From positions 62,001-126,000 of the forward strand of contig WLID01000002.1 of assembly GCA_009702325.1 (NCBI GenBank): DNA of 64,000 nucleotides. The letters are read 5' to 3'. The position numbers and the translations under genes are program-made. The stretch comes from Actinomycetota bacterium. Its GTDB lineage: Bacteria > Actinomycetota > Thermoleophilia > Gaiellales > Gaiellaceae. Shown here in pieces: positions 42,686 through 51,087 of the stretch; position 1 is the stretch's first letter, and each line of letters begins with the position of its first letter. The notes under the pieces are model-generated. The model ran no database searches. It saw nothing but the letters and a program-made list of their open reading frames with translations, and was not told the DNA's origin.

Positions 42686-43723
42686 ATGGTTCGCAAGGCA
42701 CTCCTCTCACTCCTTGCGCTGACGCCCGTTGTGGTGCTTGCGCACTACGCATTCGGTGTCGGCGGCACCTTGATCTTCGTCCTTTCGGCGCTCGCACTGA
42801 CCCCGCTTGCCTACGTGATCGGTGAGGCAACCGAGCATGTCGCCGAACACACCGGCCCCGGAATCGGTGGGTTCCTCAACGCGAGCCTGGGTAACGCCCC
42901 TGAGTTGATCATTGCGCTGTTCGCGATCCACGAGGGCCTCCCTGATGTCGTCCGCGGATCAATCACCGGGTCGGTGGCCTCGACGCTTCTCCTCGTTCTC
43001 GGCTGCGCGTGGATTGCCGGTGGCGATGGGCGTTTTGACGCTCGCTCCCTCCAAACACAGGCGTTCTTGATCATCGGCGCAACAGCGCTGTTCCTCGTGC
43101 CGAGCATTCCAAGTTGGCACGGAGATCCGAACCGCCACGGATTGTTCCTCCTCACCCTTCCGGTCGCTGGTGCGCTCCTGCTCGTCTATCTCGTGCAGAC
43201 CATCCGCTCGTTGCGCGCGCACGCAGACGCCCACGTCGCCGAGGCCCGCGAGGATGCTTGGAGCATGAAGCGCGGCATCGTAATTCTGTGTCTCGCGACA
43301 CTCGGAACCGCACTCGTATCCGAGTCGCTCGTCGGGTCGATTGATGAGTTCACGAAGAGCTTCGGCCTCTCCGAATTCTTCGTCGCGGTCGTGATCGTCG
43401 CGATCGTCGGCAACGCTGCCGAACATGGTGGCGCAATCGTCGTCGCACGGAGGGGTCACGCCCATCTTGCGGCCGAAATCGCCATCTCGTCGGCGACGCA
43501 GGTTGCGGTGTTTGTCGCCCCCGTCATCGCCCTGCTCTCGGTGTTCGTCGGGGACGGGTTGGCGCTCTCATTCCGCCCGATCGAGATCGTCGCGCTCGCC
43601 GGTGCGGCGCTGATCGTTGCGATTGCTGTGCGTGACGGACGTGCTGTGCGGCGAGAGGGTGTGGCGCTCGTCGCCGCCTACGTCGCGCTCGCTGTCGCGT
43701 TTGGCTTTACCGGCGACCGCTGA
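42686..43723 (+). CDS. Calcium/cation-proton antiporter (CaCA/CAX type)
   Basis: 345 residues, about eleven hydrophobic helices. The two repeated CaCA motifs are present: GGFLNASLGNAPELIIALFAI (helices 2-3) and GNAAEHGGAIVVARRGH (helices 7-8), each with the ion-binding Glu-Asn-type residues. An acidic stretch follows AHADAHVAEARED. The layout fits CAX/ChaA Ca2+/H+ exchangers, pumping Ca2+ out using the proton gradient. Leaderless start as described for the shared promoter. Confidence 0.93.
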   Translation: MVRKALLSLLALTPVVVLAHYAFGVGGTLIFVLSALALTPLAYVIGEATEHVAEHTGPGIGGFLNASLGNAPELIIALFAIHEGLPDVVRGSITGSVASTLLLVLGCAWIAGGDGRFDARSLQTQAFLIIGATALFLVPSIPSWHGDPNRHGLFLLTLPVAGALLLVYLVQTIRSLRAHADAHVAEAREDAWSMKRGIVILCLATLGTALVSESLVGSIDEFTKSFGLSEFFVAVVIVAIVGNAAEHGGAIVVARRGHAHLAAEIAISSATQVAVFVAPVIALLSVFVGDGLALSFRPIEIVALAGAALIVAIAVRDGRAVRREGVALVAAYVALAVAFGFTGDR

Positions 43724-43729
43724 GCGGCA

Positions 43730-45040
43730 TCAGAACGTCCACGGCGCTTGCGCCCGGGTGAACGGGTAACCACCCCAAGCCAGCTCGTCGGGGCCGACCA
43801 CCACCAGCTTCTCGCCACGCTCGTAGCCTGAGCGGGCGCGATAGACGCCTTCACCCTCGGAGTCGAACACCGCGGGGCGCAACCACGCTGGCGCACCGAC
43901 AGGAACAGCTTGCAGGTGACCGTCCTTCCAGCTGAACACAAACTCGCCGCCTTCCGACCACCAGCGGCCAAGGAGCGCCTGAATCTCGGAGGGTGCAGGT
44001 GGTTGCGGCCGCCACTCCACCGGCTGCTCAGGCCAGAGCTCCCGTGTCTTCTCCGCAAGATCGATCGCGGTCGCCTCGGGTGCTCCCAGAGCGCCCGAGT
44101 TTGTCAGGACCGCAGCACCAACTCCACTCGGCCGATGGATGCAGACACCGGCAAGGTGACCAGGCATTGCCCCTCCGTGCCCCCCGTAAATCGCTCCACC
44201 ACGGTTGACGAGCTTTACGCCGAGCCCGTAGGCGGCGACCCACTCGTCGGGATGCACCATCACCTGCGGGAACCACATGCGATCGACCTCGGTCTTCGGC
44301 AAGACGGCATCGTCCCCTTCGGCAAGAAAGGTCGCCCATTGCGCAAGATCCGTCACCGTCGACCAGAGCTGCCCCATCGCGACAACGCCCTTCGTATCGA
44401 TGTGCGGTTCGGGCCACACCCCGCCCTCGTAGGCCTGCACGAGGTACCCCTGCGCCACGGGCGCCTGCTCAGACCAGGTCGTACGTGCAAGTCCAAGCGG
44501 CTCGATGATCGTGCGGTTCACCCAGTCCACATACGGCGTCTCTGTCCGTTCAGCAACTACCTGCCCGAGCAGCGCAAACGCAAGGTTCGAGTAGTGGAAC
44601 GCGATTCCCGGCTCAAGTACGCGCTCAGAGTTGGCAGCGAGCGCAACGATCTCGTCGAGTTCGGGAACCTCCCCGGTGATCCACATGTCCCCAGCCTCAC
44701 GCTGAAGCCCGGAAAGGTGCGCGAGCAGACGGCGAATCGTCGGGGTGGCGTGCCCAACACCAGGCAGATGGGCGTCGAGCCGATCGTCGAGATCGACGAG
44801 CCCTTTCGCACGAAGCTGCATCACAGCAACCGCCGTAAACGTCTTCGTGATCGACCCAATTCGATACTGCGTGTCGGGGGTTGCCCGCGTCGCTGACTCG
44901 ACGTTCGCGAGCCCGACCGCGTCGGCCCAGATCACCTCCCCCTTGCGCACAACAGCCGCGCTGATCGACGGAAGCCCTTCTGCCTGAGCAGTCCGCAGAC
45001 GCAACTCAAGCGCCTGCTTCAGCGAATCAGGCGCCGCCAT
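43730..45040 (-). CDS. Serine hydrolase, beta-lactamase class C / esterase type
   Basis: 436 residues from the ATG at 45040. The SxxK motif is SITK within YRIGSITKTFTAVA, the second motif YSN in FHYSNLAFALLG, and HGG in YGGHGGAMPGH. A C-terminal lipocalin-like region with WWSEGGEFVFSW follows. No signal peptide, so probably a cytosolic peptidase or esterase rather than an antibiotic lactamase. The start overlaps the end of the threonine aldolase gene by 14 bases, so they are coupled. Confidence 0.88.
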   Translation of the reverse strand: MAAPDSLKQALELRLRTAQAEGLPSISAAVVRKGEVIWADAVGLANVESATRATPDTQYRIGSITKTFTAVAVMQLRAKGLVDLDDRLDAHLPGVGHATPTIRRLLAHLSGLQREAGDMWITGEVPELDEIVALAANSERVLEPGIAFHYSNLAFALLGQVVAERTETPYVDWVNRTIIEPLGLARTTWSEQAPVAQGYLVQAYEGGVWPEPHIDTKGVVAMGQLWSTVTDLAQWATFLAEGDDAVLPKTEVDRMWFPQVMVHPDEWVAAYGLGVKLVNRGGAIYGGHGGAMPGHLAGVCIHRPSGVGAAVLTNSGALGAPEATAIDLAEKTRELWPEQPVEWRPQPPAPSEIQALLGRWWSEGGEFVFSWKDGHLQAVPVGAPAWLRPAVFDSEGEGVYRARSGYERGEKLVVVGPDELAWGGYPFTRAQAPWTF

Positions 45041-46070
45041 GTGCACCCAACGCTGCAGGGATGGCGCTGATCGCCTCGCTGATGTCCTGATCGGTGATGT
45101 CGAGGTGCGTCACGGCCCGGAGCACGCCGTGATTTACCGTCGCGGTCAGCCCAACCCCAGCATCGCGTAGCCGCTGCAATGCGTCGCCGGTCTCGACCCC
45201 CATCGCGCCAACGTCTATTTGGACGAAGTTCGTTTGCACCTGTTCAAGATCGACGGCGACGCCTGCACCCACGAGCGCCTCACCAAGGCGACGCGCGCGT
45301 GCGTGATCGTCGGCGAGGCGTGCCACGTTGTGTTCAAGGGCATAGACACCGGCAGCCGCGATAACTCCCGCCTGCCGCATTGCCCCACCAAACCGGTGCT
45401 TCTCCACGCGCGCCTTCCGCATCAGCTCCTCGGAGCCCGCGATCACCGCCCCGAGCGGAGCCCCCAAACCTTTGGAGAGACACAGCGTGACCGTGTCGAA
45501 GCCGCGGCAGACCTCCGCCGCAGGCAGCCCCAACGCCACGGCGGCGTTCGCAACCCGCGCCCCATCAAGATGCAGGCGCATGCCAAGATCCCGCGCTGCA
45601 GCCGTAACTGCCTGAACATCGGCCAACGGCCAAACGGTTCCGCCCGAACTGTTGTGGGTGTTCTCGATCGCCAGCACCGAGGGTCGTGGCCGATGGTGTG
45701 CGTCCGACGGATGCACAGGCGGCGGCAGCTGCTCGGGCGCGATCCGCCCACGATCGCCCACCACGCCACGGGTTTGGAGCCCGGAGTGCATTGCCGCACC
45801 ACCCAGCTCCGAGATCATGATGTGCGCTGTCGCCTCAACGAAAAGCTCGGTGCCACGCTCGCCGAGAATCGCAAGCGCAATCTGATTCGCCATCGTCGCC
45901 GTCGGGAGATACACCGCATCCTCCTGCCCGAGAAACGCCGCAGCCATGCGTTCAAGCCGCAGCACGGTCGGGTCTTCGCGGCGCTGCTCGTCGCCAACGT
46001 CGGCCTCAGCCATCGCGCGCCGCATGCCAGGACTTGGCAGCGTCGCGGTATCGGAACGCAAATCGATCAT
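45027..46070 (-). CDS. Low-specificity L-threonine aldolase
   Basis: 347 residues, fold-type I PLP enzyme: DLRSDTATLPSPGMRRAM at the start, ENTHNSSGGTVWPL, HLDGARVANAA, and the PLP Lys in LCLSKGLGAPLG. Cleaves L-threonine or allo-threonine to glycine and acetaldehyde, supplying glycine; this connects to the glycine cleavage gene gcvPB at the window end. Leaderless start TAACCT-N6-ATG (46070-46082). Confidence 0.93.
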   Translation of the reverse strand: MIDLRSDTATLPSPGMRRAMAEADVGDEQRREDPTVLRLERMAAAFLGQEDAVYLPTATMANQIALAILGERGTELFVEATAHIMISELGGAAMHSGLQTRGVVGDRGRIAPEQLPPPVHPSDAHHRPRPSVLAIENTHNSSGGTVWPLADVQAVTAAARDLGMRLHLDGARVANAAVALGLPAAEVCRGFDTVTLCLSKGLGAPLGAVIAGSEELMRKARVEKHRFGGAMRQAGVIAAAGVYALEHNVARLADDHARARRLGEALVGAGVAVDLEQVQTNFVQIDVGAMGVETGDALQRLRDAGVGLTATVNHGVLRAVTHLDITDQDISEAISAIPAALGAHGGA

Positions 46071-46202
46071 CCCGAGAGGTTACTCACGCCATACCGAAGC
46101 GACCATCGCCCTCGATCCCCGTACTTGGGAGCCCCGACGATCAAGAAATGCCGCGCTGCAGACCATAGGGGCGCTGGTACGGTGATCGAAGGGATTCTGG
46201 GG

Positions 46203-46598
46203 ATGCAGCGAATGCGCATGTATCGGCGAACGCTCAGCGTCGCAGCAACGGCGCTCCTCACGATGCTCGCGCTCGCGTCACCCGCAGCCGCGAAACACAC
46301 GCTCGTCACCGTCACATCCTCGTCACTCCGACCGCACGCCGGGGTGGCATGGAAGTTGAACGTCACGGTCAAGGTGGAAGGGCGGCTCTACGCTCGGGCG
46401 GGCTACCGTCCGAAGCTCTCGATCGTCAACGCGAGCGGCGTGCCAATCGAAACGTTCTCAGGCACTCCCATCGGCCCCGGCCGGTTCCGCGTTGACGTCT
46501 TGTTCCCACGCTCCGGCACCTGGCGGTACGTTGTCGCCGACCCAATCAGCGGCGAATGGTGGTTCAACGCCGTCCGGGTCGACCAGCTCGCCGCCTGA
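46203..46598 (+). CDS. Small exported Ig-like protein
   Basis: 131 residues from the ATG at 46203. The signal peptide ends near ASPAAA-K (about 30). The mature domain is a short beta-sandwich (KLNVTVKVEGRLYARAGYRP, FRVDVLFPRSGTWRYVVADP) with no cysteines. This pattern is common in small actinobacterial exported proteins. A much longer open frame upstream is antisense to the threonine aldolase gene and is not used. AAGGGA lies eight bases before the ATG. Confidence 0.7.
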   Translation: MQRMRMYRRTLSVAATALLTMLALASPAAAKHTLVTVTSSSLRPHAGVAWKLNVTVKVEGRLYARAGYRPKLSIVNASGVPIETFSGTPIGPGRFRVDVLFPRSGTWRYVVADPISGEWWFNAVRVDQLAA

Positions 46599-46664
46599 AC
46601 ACAAACAGGCCGGCGAACCCGCCTCAACCATCCTTTCAGCGAACACCCGTCATGATCGGGAAGA

Positions 46665-47540
46665 ATGGTGCGCATGAGCACCCATGAATCGACGCCGCCC
46701 TCGGGCGCGCCCGTCCCCGAGGTCGAAGCAGCAGACATCGAACACCTGACGGGCATGGCAATTCCGGCGCTCACCCTTGAGTCGACCGGTGGCCCCCTTG
46801 ATCTTCAGTTCTGGACGAGCAGCCGCTCCGTCATCTTCTTCTTCCCACGGCCAGAACACGGCGGTCACACACCGTCCCTCGCCTGGCAGCAGATCCCGAA
46901 CTCCGTTGGCTCGTTGCCCCAAGCGAAGACGTTCAGCGACCGGCTGCAAGAGCTGATCTACCTTGGCGCGAGGGTCTGCGGAGTCTCGTCCGCTCCCCTT
47001 GCCGACCTCGAAGCGTTCGTGAAGCGGCACGGGATCCTCTACCCCATCATTTCGGATCCCGAGTTCAAGCTTCGCGACGCCCTGAAGCTGCCGACATTTG
47101 AGTTCGCTGGCGATCCCGACGCATTCGTGCCCGAGCCTGAGCCGGAGCGCGACCCAACGGCACCTGCGGTGATTATCACCGAGATCGGGCCTGACGGCCG
47201 GCCAATCCAAATCATTGGCCCAACCACGACCGCCGACGACGAGCTCGAAGAAGAGAGCACCGACGAGCCCGGCTCAATCGCCGAAACAGACACACTCGAA
47301 ATCGACATCGAAGAGACACCCGTCGAAGACGAAACGGGCGACGACGAGACCGCAACCGAAGAGCTCGCACCACCCGAACCAGTCGAGTACTACCACCGCC
47401 TCACGTTCGTGGCAGGAGCCGGCAAAGTCGAGAAGGTGTTCTTTCCGAGCTACCCCATGCGCGACGCGCACGAGATCGCCCAGTGGCTCCAAATCCCAAG
47501 GGAAATCACACCGTTCGTCGCAGACGACCCGTGGGTCTAA
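46665..47540 (+). CDS. Redoxin-like (AhpC/TSA) protein with acidic insertion
   Basis: 291 residues. The thioredoxin-fold core reads PALTLESTGGPLDLQFW, VIFFFPRPEHGGHTPS, LGARVCGVSSAPLADLEAF and LYPIISDPEFKLRDALKLPTFE. The position of the peroxidatic Cys is occupied by GGHTP, so peroxidase chemistry is doubtful; one Cys (RVCGVSS) remains. Between LPTFEF and the last strands (YYHRLTFVAGAGKVEKVFF) an acidic Glu/Asp/Thr-rich insert of about 110 residues interrupts the fold. ATG at 46665; ATG at 46674 is an alternative. Confidence 0.8.
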   Translation: MVRMSTHESTPPSGAPVPEVEAADIEHLTGMAIPALTLESTGGPLDLQFWTSSRSVIFFFPRPEHGGHTPSLAWQQIPNSVGSLPQAKTFSDRLQELIYLGARVCGVSSAPLADLEAFVKRHGILYPIISDPEFKLRDALKLPTFEFAGDPDAFVPEPEPERDPTAPAVIITEIGPDGRPIQIIGPTTTADDELEEESTDEPGSIAETDTLEIDIEETPVEDETGDDETATEELAPPEPVEYYHRLTFVAGAGKVEKVFFPSYPMRDAHEIAQWLQIPREITPFVADDPWV

Positions 47541-47549
47541 GTCAGGGCG

Positions 47550-47581
47550 CTTGGCGGGACACGACCTTGTGTCCCGCCAAG
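47550..47581 (+). terminator. Thirteen-pair hairpin after the redoxin-like gene
   Basis: CTTGGCGGGACAC and GTGTCCCGCCAAG are perfect complements with a six-base loop, beginning ten bases after the stop. No T-tract. It separates the redoxin-like gene from rlmN. Confidence 0.75.
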
Positions 47582-47672
47582 TCCTAACGAGCCTGAGGCA
47601 ATACAGAAAAGCGGTTGCGGCTACATGCCGTCGATCACCCGAGCGCGACGGGCTGTCGGTACGGTTGACCTC

Positions 47673-48650
47673 GTGGATCTGACCCTGCTCGAAGAGACGC
47701 TCGCGTCTGAACCCGCCTATCGACGTCGACAGGTGTGGGAGTGGGCGGCGCGTGGCGTGTCGGGTTACGGCGCGATGACGAACATTCCGGCGGCGCTTCG
47801 CGAGAAGCTGGACGCCGAGGTGCCGTTCTCGACGCTGACCGTTGTTGCCGAGACGAAGGCGAAAGACGGGACACTCAAAGTCCTCTTCCACACCGCTGAC
47901 AATCACCCGGTCGAAGCCGTTCTGATGCGCTACCGCGACGGGCGTCGCTCCATCTGCGTGTCGTCACAGTCAGGCTGCCCCCTCACCTGTACCTTTTGTG
48001 CGACAGGCCAGATGCAGTTTCGCCGCAACCTCTCGGCAGGCGAAATCCTCGACCAGGCGCTCCATTTCCGCCGCATCGAACCGGTCGACCACCTCGTGTT
48101 TATGGGTATGGGCGAGCCGTTCATGAACTTCGATGCCGTCCTCGAAGCAGCGCGTCGGCTTCCCGATGTTGGCATCACGCATCGACGCACCACGATCTCG
48201 ACCGTCGGCTGGCTCCCCAATCTCACACGGTTCATCGACGAGGTCGAAGAGCCGATCCGGCTCGCACTCTCACTCCACGCTCCAACCGACGCGTTGCGCA
48301 GCCGGATCATGCCCGTCAACGACCGCTACCCCCTCGACGACGTCCTCGCCGAATGCCGCCGATACGTCGAGCTGCGTCGCCGCAAAGTGTTCATCGAGTA
48401 CGTGATGCTCGCCGGCGTCAATGACACACCCGAGCACGCAACCGAGCTCGCGAAGCTGCTTGGCCAGGACGCATTCAAGGTGAACCTGATCCCGTATAAC
48501 CCAACGGGCATGTACGACGGCTCGCTGCGCGACACAATCGCCATCTTCAAGTCAGTTCTCGACCGCTCGCACGTGCCGTCGACGGTGCGGTTGACGCGCG
48601 GACGCGACATCGCCGCCGCCTGCGGCCAGCTCGCAGCCACAGCCGCCTAG
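47673..48650 (+). CDS. rlmN: Dual-specificity RNA methyltransferase RlmN
   Basis: 325 residues from the GTG at 47673, TACGGT-N7 upstream (leaderless). Radical SAM motif CPLTCTFCATG, GMGEP, and the late catalytic Cys in AAACGQLA. The N-terminal accessory domain (YRRRQVWEWAARGVSGYGAMTNIPAALRE) is typical. It makes 2-methyladenosine in 23S rRNA (A2503) and A37 of some tRNAs. Stand-alone transcription unit. Confidence 0.95.
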   Translation: MDLTLLEETLASEPAYRRRQVWEWAARGVSGYGAMTNIPAALREKLDAEVPFSTLTVVAETKAKDGTLKVLFHTADNHPVEAVLMRYRDGRRSICVSSQSGCPLTCTFCATGQMQFRRNLSAGEILDQALHFRRIEPVDHLVFMGMGEPFMNFDAVLEAARRLPDVGITHRRTTISTVGWLPNLTRFIDEVEEPIRLALSLHAPTDALRSRIMPVNDRYPLDDVLAECRRYVELRRRKVFIEYVMLAGVNDTPEHATELAKLLGQDAFKVNLIPYNPTGMYDGSLRDTIAIFKSVLDRSHVPSTVRLTRGRDIAAACGQLAATAA

Positions 48651-48715
48651 AGCGCGAACGGTTTTACCGACGGCTTACCTGGCGCTTCGGTCCACTTACG
48701 CACGGCACGCATCTT

Positions 48716-48746
48716 GGTGACCTCCTCTCCCCGACCAGGAGGCACC
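48716..48746 (+). promoter_or_regulatory. Hairpin sequestering the ribosome binding site of the Tat-protein gene
   Basis: GGTG-A-CCTCCT (48716-48726) can pair with AGGAGG-CACC (48737-48746) around a ten-base loop. The AGGAGG Shine-Dalgarno, six bases before the GTG at 48749, would be buried, which suggests translational control. Confidence 0.55.
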
Positions 48747-48748
48747 TC

Positions 48749-50242
48749 GTGTCAATCTCCCGAAGACATTTCTTGCGTCGCAGCGCAGCTACTGCGCTCG
48801 GCTCCGCTGGCGTCTACGCCACCCTTGACGCACTAACCGCTGCCGCCGCAGCGGCCGCTCCCCCACCCCGACGGCCACCGCTCGGCGCCCCTCCGGCCCG
48901 TCCTCAAGGCCCACCGCCGGGCGGCCCACGGCCGATGCCCCCTGGACGCCCCGGCGCGCGCGTGACCGGTGGCGAGCAGTACCTGTTCGCCCCGCGAAGT
49001 GTCAGTGACAACGGCATCGTCGTCCTCTCTCCGCCTCTCCATCACGCAGTCGTCACCGCTCAGCTCACAGGCCCCGTGACGGTCGCCTCACAGACTGCCC
49101 TCGAGAACGTGCTCAAGCAGCTTGAAACCCAGGGGCTGCTCGACTTCACCGCGTCGGGTGGCGGCGTCACCTTCGCATGGGGCAAGCCGTACTTCAACAA
49201 GCTGCCAAGCGCCCTCGTCGCGAGATACATGCCGGTCGACAAGGTCGCGACGGCAAACGCCGGCGCAACAGTTCCGGCGCTCCTTGACGCGGTCGCCTTC
49301 GCGTCAGACCCGTCGTCAGTGATCCTCGAATCAAACGATCTCGCCGTTGTCGTTGCGTCCGACTCGCTCGACCATGTGAACACGCTCATCACGACGATCT
49401 TCAACGGGGCGACATCCGGTCTTTTCCATGTGACAAGCATCCGGCGTGGGTTCGTCGATGCGACCCGCCTCGGCACGAATGGCCAGAGCCTGACCAAGCA
49501 GCTCGCAGTCGCTGCGGGAGTCCCAGGTGCATCGTCGATTCCCGACCAGGCGCAGCTCTTCCTCGGTTTCACATCGACCCAGCGCGATGCACTCGCGCCG
49601 TCGAACATGGCGAGCCTCGAAACGGTGCCGGGACTCACCGACCAGTTCCCGGGCGGCTACTTCGCACGCGGAACAACGATGCATCTCTCGCACCTGAAGG
49701 AAGACATTCCGACCTGGTATGCGCAGAGCTACGCGTCACGGGTTGGCGCCGCGTTTAGCGCCCGACACCCAGTCGACCCACACGCACCGATTACGGTTCC
49801 CGTACGCCCTGAGCGTGAGGATGCGGTCAGAGATGAGCTGCGACGCAGCGGCTACATCGGGCACTCAAGCTCAATGCAACCGATCTCGCGCGTCGCCGAG
49901 GACATGGTCGACAACTACGGCGTCCCCTGGCATCGGGGCACGCCAATCGCACTCCGAGCCGACTTCAACACGCTCGATAACCCGTTCGCCTACAGCGCCA
50001 ACCCGTCGGCCGACGGCTTCAGCACGACGCCAGCAACAGGACTGCACTTCGTGGTGTACATGCCGACCTCCGACATGTTCCACCGCATGCGACGGGCTAT
50101 GGACGGGCAGTACGCCGACGGCAACCTTGGCGCCGCCGCCGTGAAGGGCCCATTCAACAAGGTGCTGACGACCACCCATCGGCAGAACTTCCTCGTTCCG
50201 CCGAAGGCGCACCGGTCGTTCCCCCTCGCCGAGCTTCTCTAA
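48749..50242 (+). CDS. Tat-exported protein of unknown function, Dyp-peroxidase-like traits
   Basis: 497 residues. Twin-arginine signal SRRHFLRR with hydrophobic core, then a Pro/Gly-rich linker (about 37-70), then a large domain. Segments such as DAVRDELRRSGYIGHSSSMQ, LRADFNTLDNPFAY and GLHFVVYMPTSDMFHRMRRAMDG loosely recall the C-terminal half of Dyp-type peroxidases; heme ligands are not certain, so the call is tentative. Tat use suggests folding with cofactor before export. GTG start with AGGAGG six bases upstream, in a sequestering hairpin. Confidence 0.6.
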   Translation: MSISRRHFLRRSAATALGSAGVYATLDALTAAAAAAAPPPRRPPLGAPPARPQGPPPGGPRPMPPGRPGARVTGGEQYLFAPRSVSDNGIVVLSPPLHHAVVTAQLTGPVTVASQTALENVLKQLETQGLLDFTASGGGVTFAWGKPYFNKLPSALVARYMPVDKVATANAGATVPALLDAVAFASDPSSVILESNDLAVVVASDSLDHVNTLITTIFNGATSGLFHVTSIRRGFVDATRLGTNGQSLTKQLAVAAGVPGASSIPDQAQLFLGFTSTQRDALAPSNMASLETVPGLTDQFPGGYFARGTTMHLSHLKEDIPTWYAQSYASRVGAAFSARHPVDPHAPITVPVRPEREDAVRDELRRSGYIGHSSSMQPISRVAEDMVDNYGVPWHRGTPIALRADFNTLDNPFAYSANPSADGFSTTPATGLHFVVYMPTSDMFHRMRRAMDGQYADGNLGAAAVKGPFNKVLTTTHRQNFLVPPKAHRSFPLAELL

Positions 50243-50255
50243 CGCTCGGACGACA

Positions 50256-50296
50256 GTCGGGGCGGCGCGTCACTACCCGAGCCGCGCCGCCCCGAC
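50256..50296 (+). terminator. Fourteen-pair GC hairpin after the Tat-protein gene
   Basis: GTCGGGGCGGCGCG (50256-50269) pairs with CGCGCCGCCCCGAC (50283-50296); loop of thirteen. It starts 14 bases after the stop, with no T-tract. Confidence 0.75.
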
Positions 50297-50335
50297 ACAC
50301 CTTCTGCTCAAGTCGAATCGAGGCGTCACGGTCAC

Positions 50336-50355
50336 GTTCACTCGCTTGAGTGAAC
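50336..50355. promoter_or_regulatory. Perfect inverted repeat upstream of the PilZ-like gene
   Basis: GTTCACTC-GCTT-GAGTGAAC, eight-base arms with four-base spacer, 68 bases before the start codon. Its symmetry is that of a TetR/GntR-type operator; it could also be a small hairpin. No -10 box is obvious next to it. Confidence 0.4.
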
Positions 50356-50422
50356 TTCGCGTGGCGACGTGAATCCACGGAACGACAAGCCCATTCCGCA
50401 GTCGTGATGCACATCTGGAGCC

Positions 50423-51064
50423 ATGCTTAACGTCAGCGCGCTGGACGAGGTCACAGTCAACCTGCCATCGGGTGTTGCCACCCGGAGCCAGGTTCGTGCC
50501 CACGTTCTAGCCGTCGGAATGCGAACGATCGCCCTCGAGGCGAATGAGAAGGCCGATGTACTCCGACTGAAGGAGCACTTCTCCTATCCGGGGTGCTACC
50601 TCACTACCGCAGACACCGACGCGTCGCTGTTTGCGTTCAAAGGAACACTCGTACTCGCGGAGCCTGTCGGGGACTTGCGCTTCGTTGTGGACGACCATGT
50701 TGCGGATCCCGACCAGGCGACGAAGATTCTCGCCGCGTTTCCGGTCAGGATCACACGCTCACCACCGGGCGAGCCGATCGAGGGAGAGACGATCAGCATC
50801 AGCCCGTACGTGATCCTCGTCACGACTGACGAGGACTTTGATGTCGGTGACCGCGTCCAGCTCGAACTCGATCTGGCCGAGCTTGATCTCACGCTCCGAC
50901 CGCAGGCAACTGTCCTGCGGTCCGGCGGCGGAGCCGTTGCGTTCGGGATCACCGAGGACTTCACCAAGGAGCGAGCAACGCTCGCCCATCTTGTCATTTC
51001 TAGTTACCGGGCCAAGCTCTCCGGGCGTCGTCACCACAACGCCCGCTCGCTCCCGGAATTCTGA
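50423..51064 (+). CDS. PilZ-like domain protein, degenerate c-di-GMP site
   Basis: 213 residues. The N-terminal half is a small beta-domain, possibly YcgR-N-like. The C-terminal half has PilZ-like strands: FPVRITRSP, ETISISPYVILVTT, FDVGDRVQLELDL, LRPQATVLRSGGGAVAFGI. The canonical RxxxR and DxSxxG c-di-GMP motifs are only partly preserved (ITR and ISIS), so ligand binding is doubtful. It is followed 23 bases later by the HDOD gene, a pairing seen in cyclic-dinucleotide signalling modules. Confidence 0.6.
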   Translation: MLNVSALDEVTVNLPSGVATRSQVRAHVLAVGMRTIALEANEKADVLRLKEHFSYPGCYLTTADTDASLFAFKGTLVLAEPVGDLRFVVDDHVADPDQATKILAAFPVRITRSPPGEPIEGETISISPYVILVTTDEDFDVGDRVQLELDLAELDLTLRPQATVLRSGGGAVAFGITEDFTKERATLAHLVISSYRAKLSGRRHHNARSLPEF

Positions 51065-51087
51065 GTTCGACGAAAGGGAGTGAGTAG

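Noticed and set aside
45219..46202. Long plus-strand open frame continuous with the small exported protein
   Set aside because: It is antisense to the threonine aldolase gene, has no ribosome binding site and ends in a normal signal peptide start at 46203; high GC creates such shadow frames.
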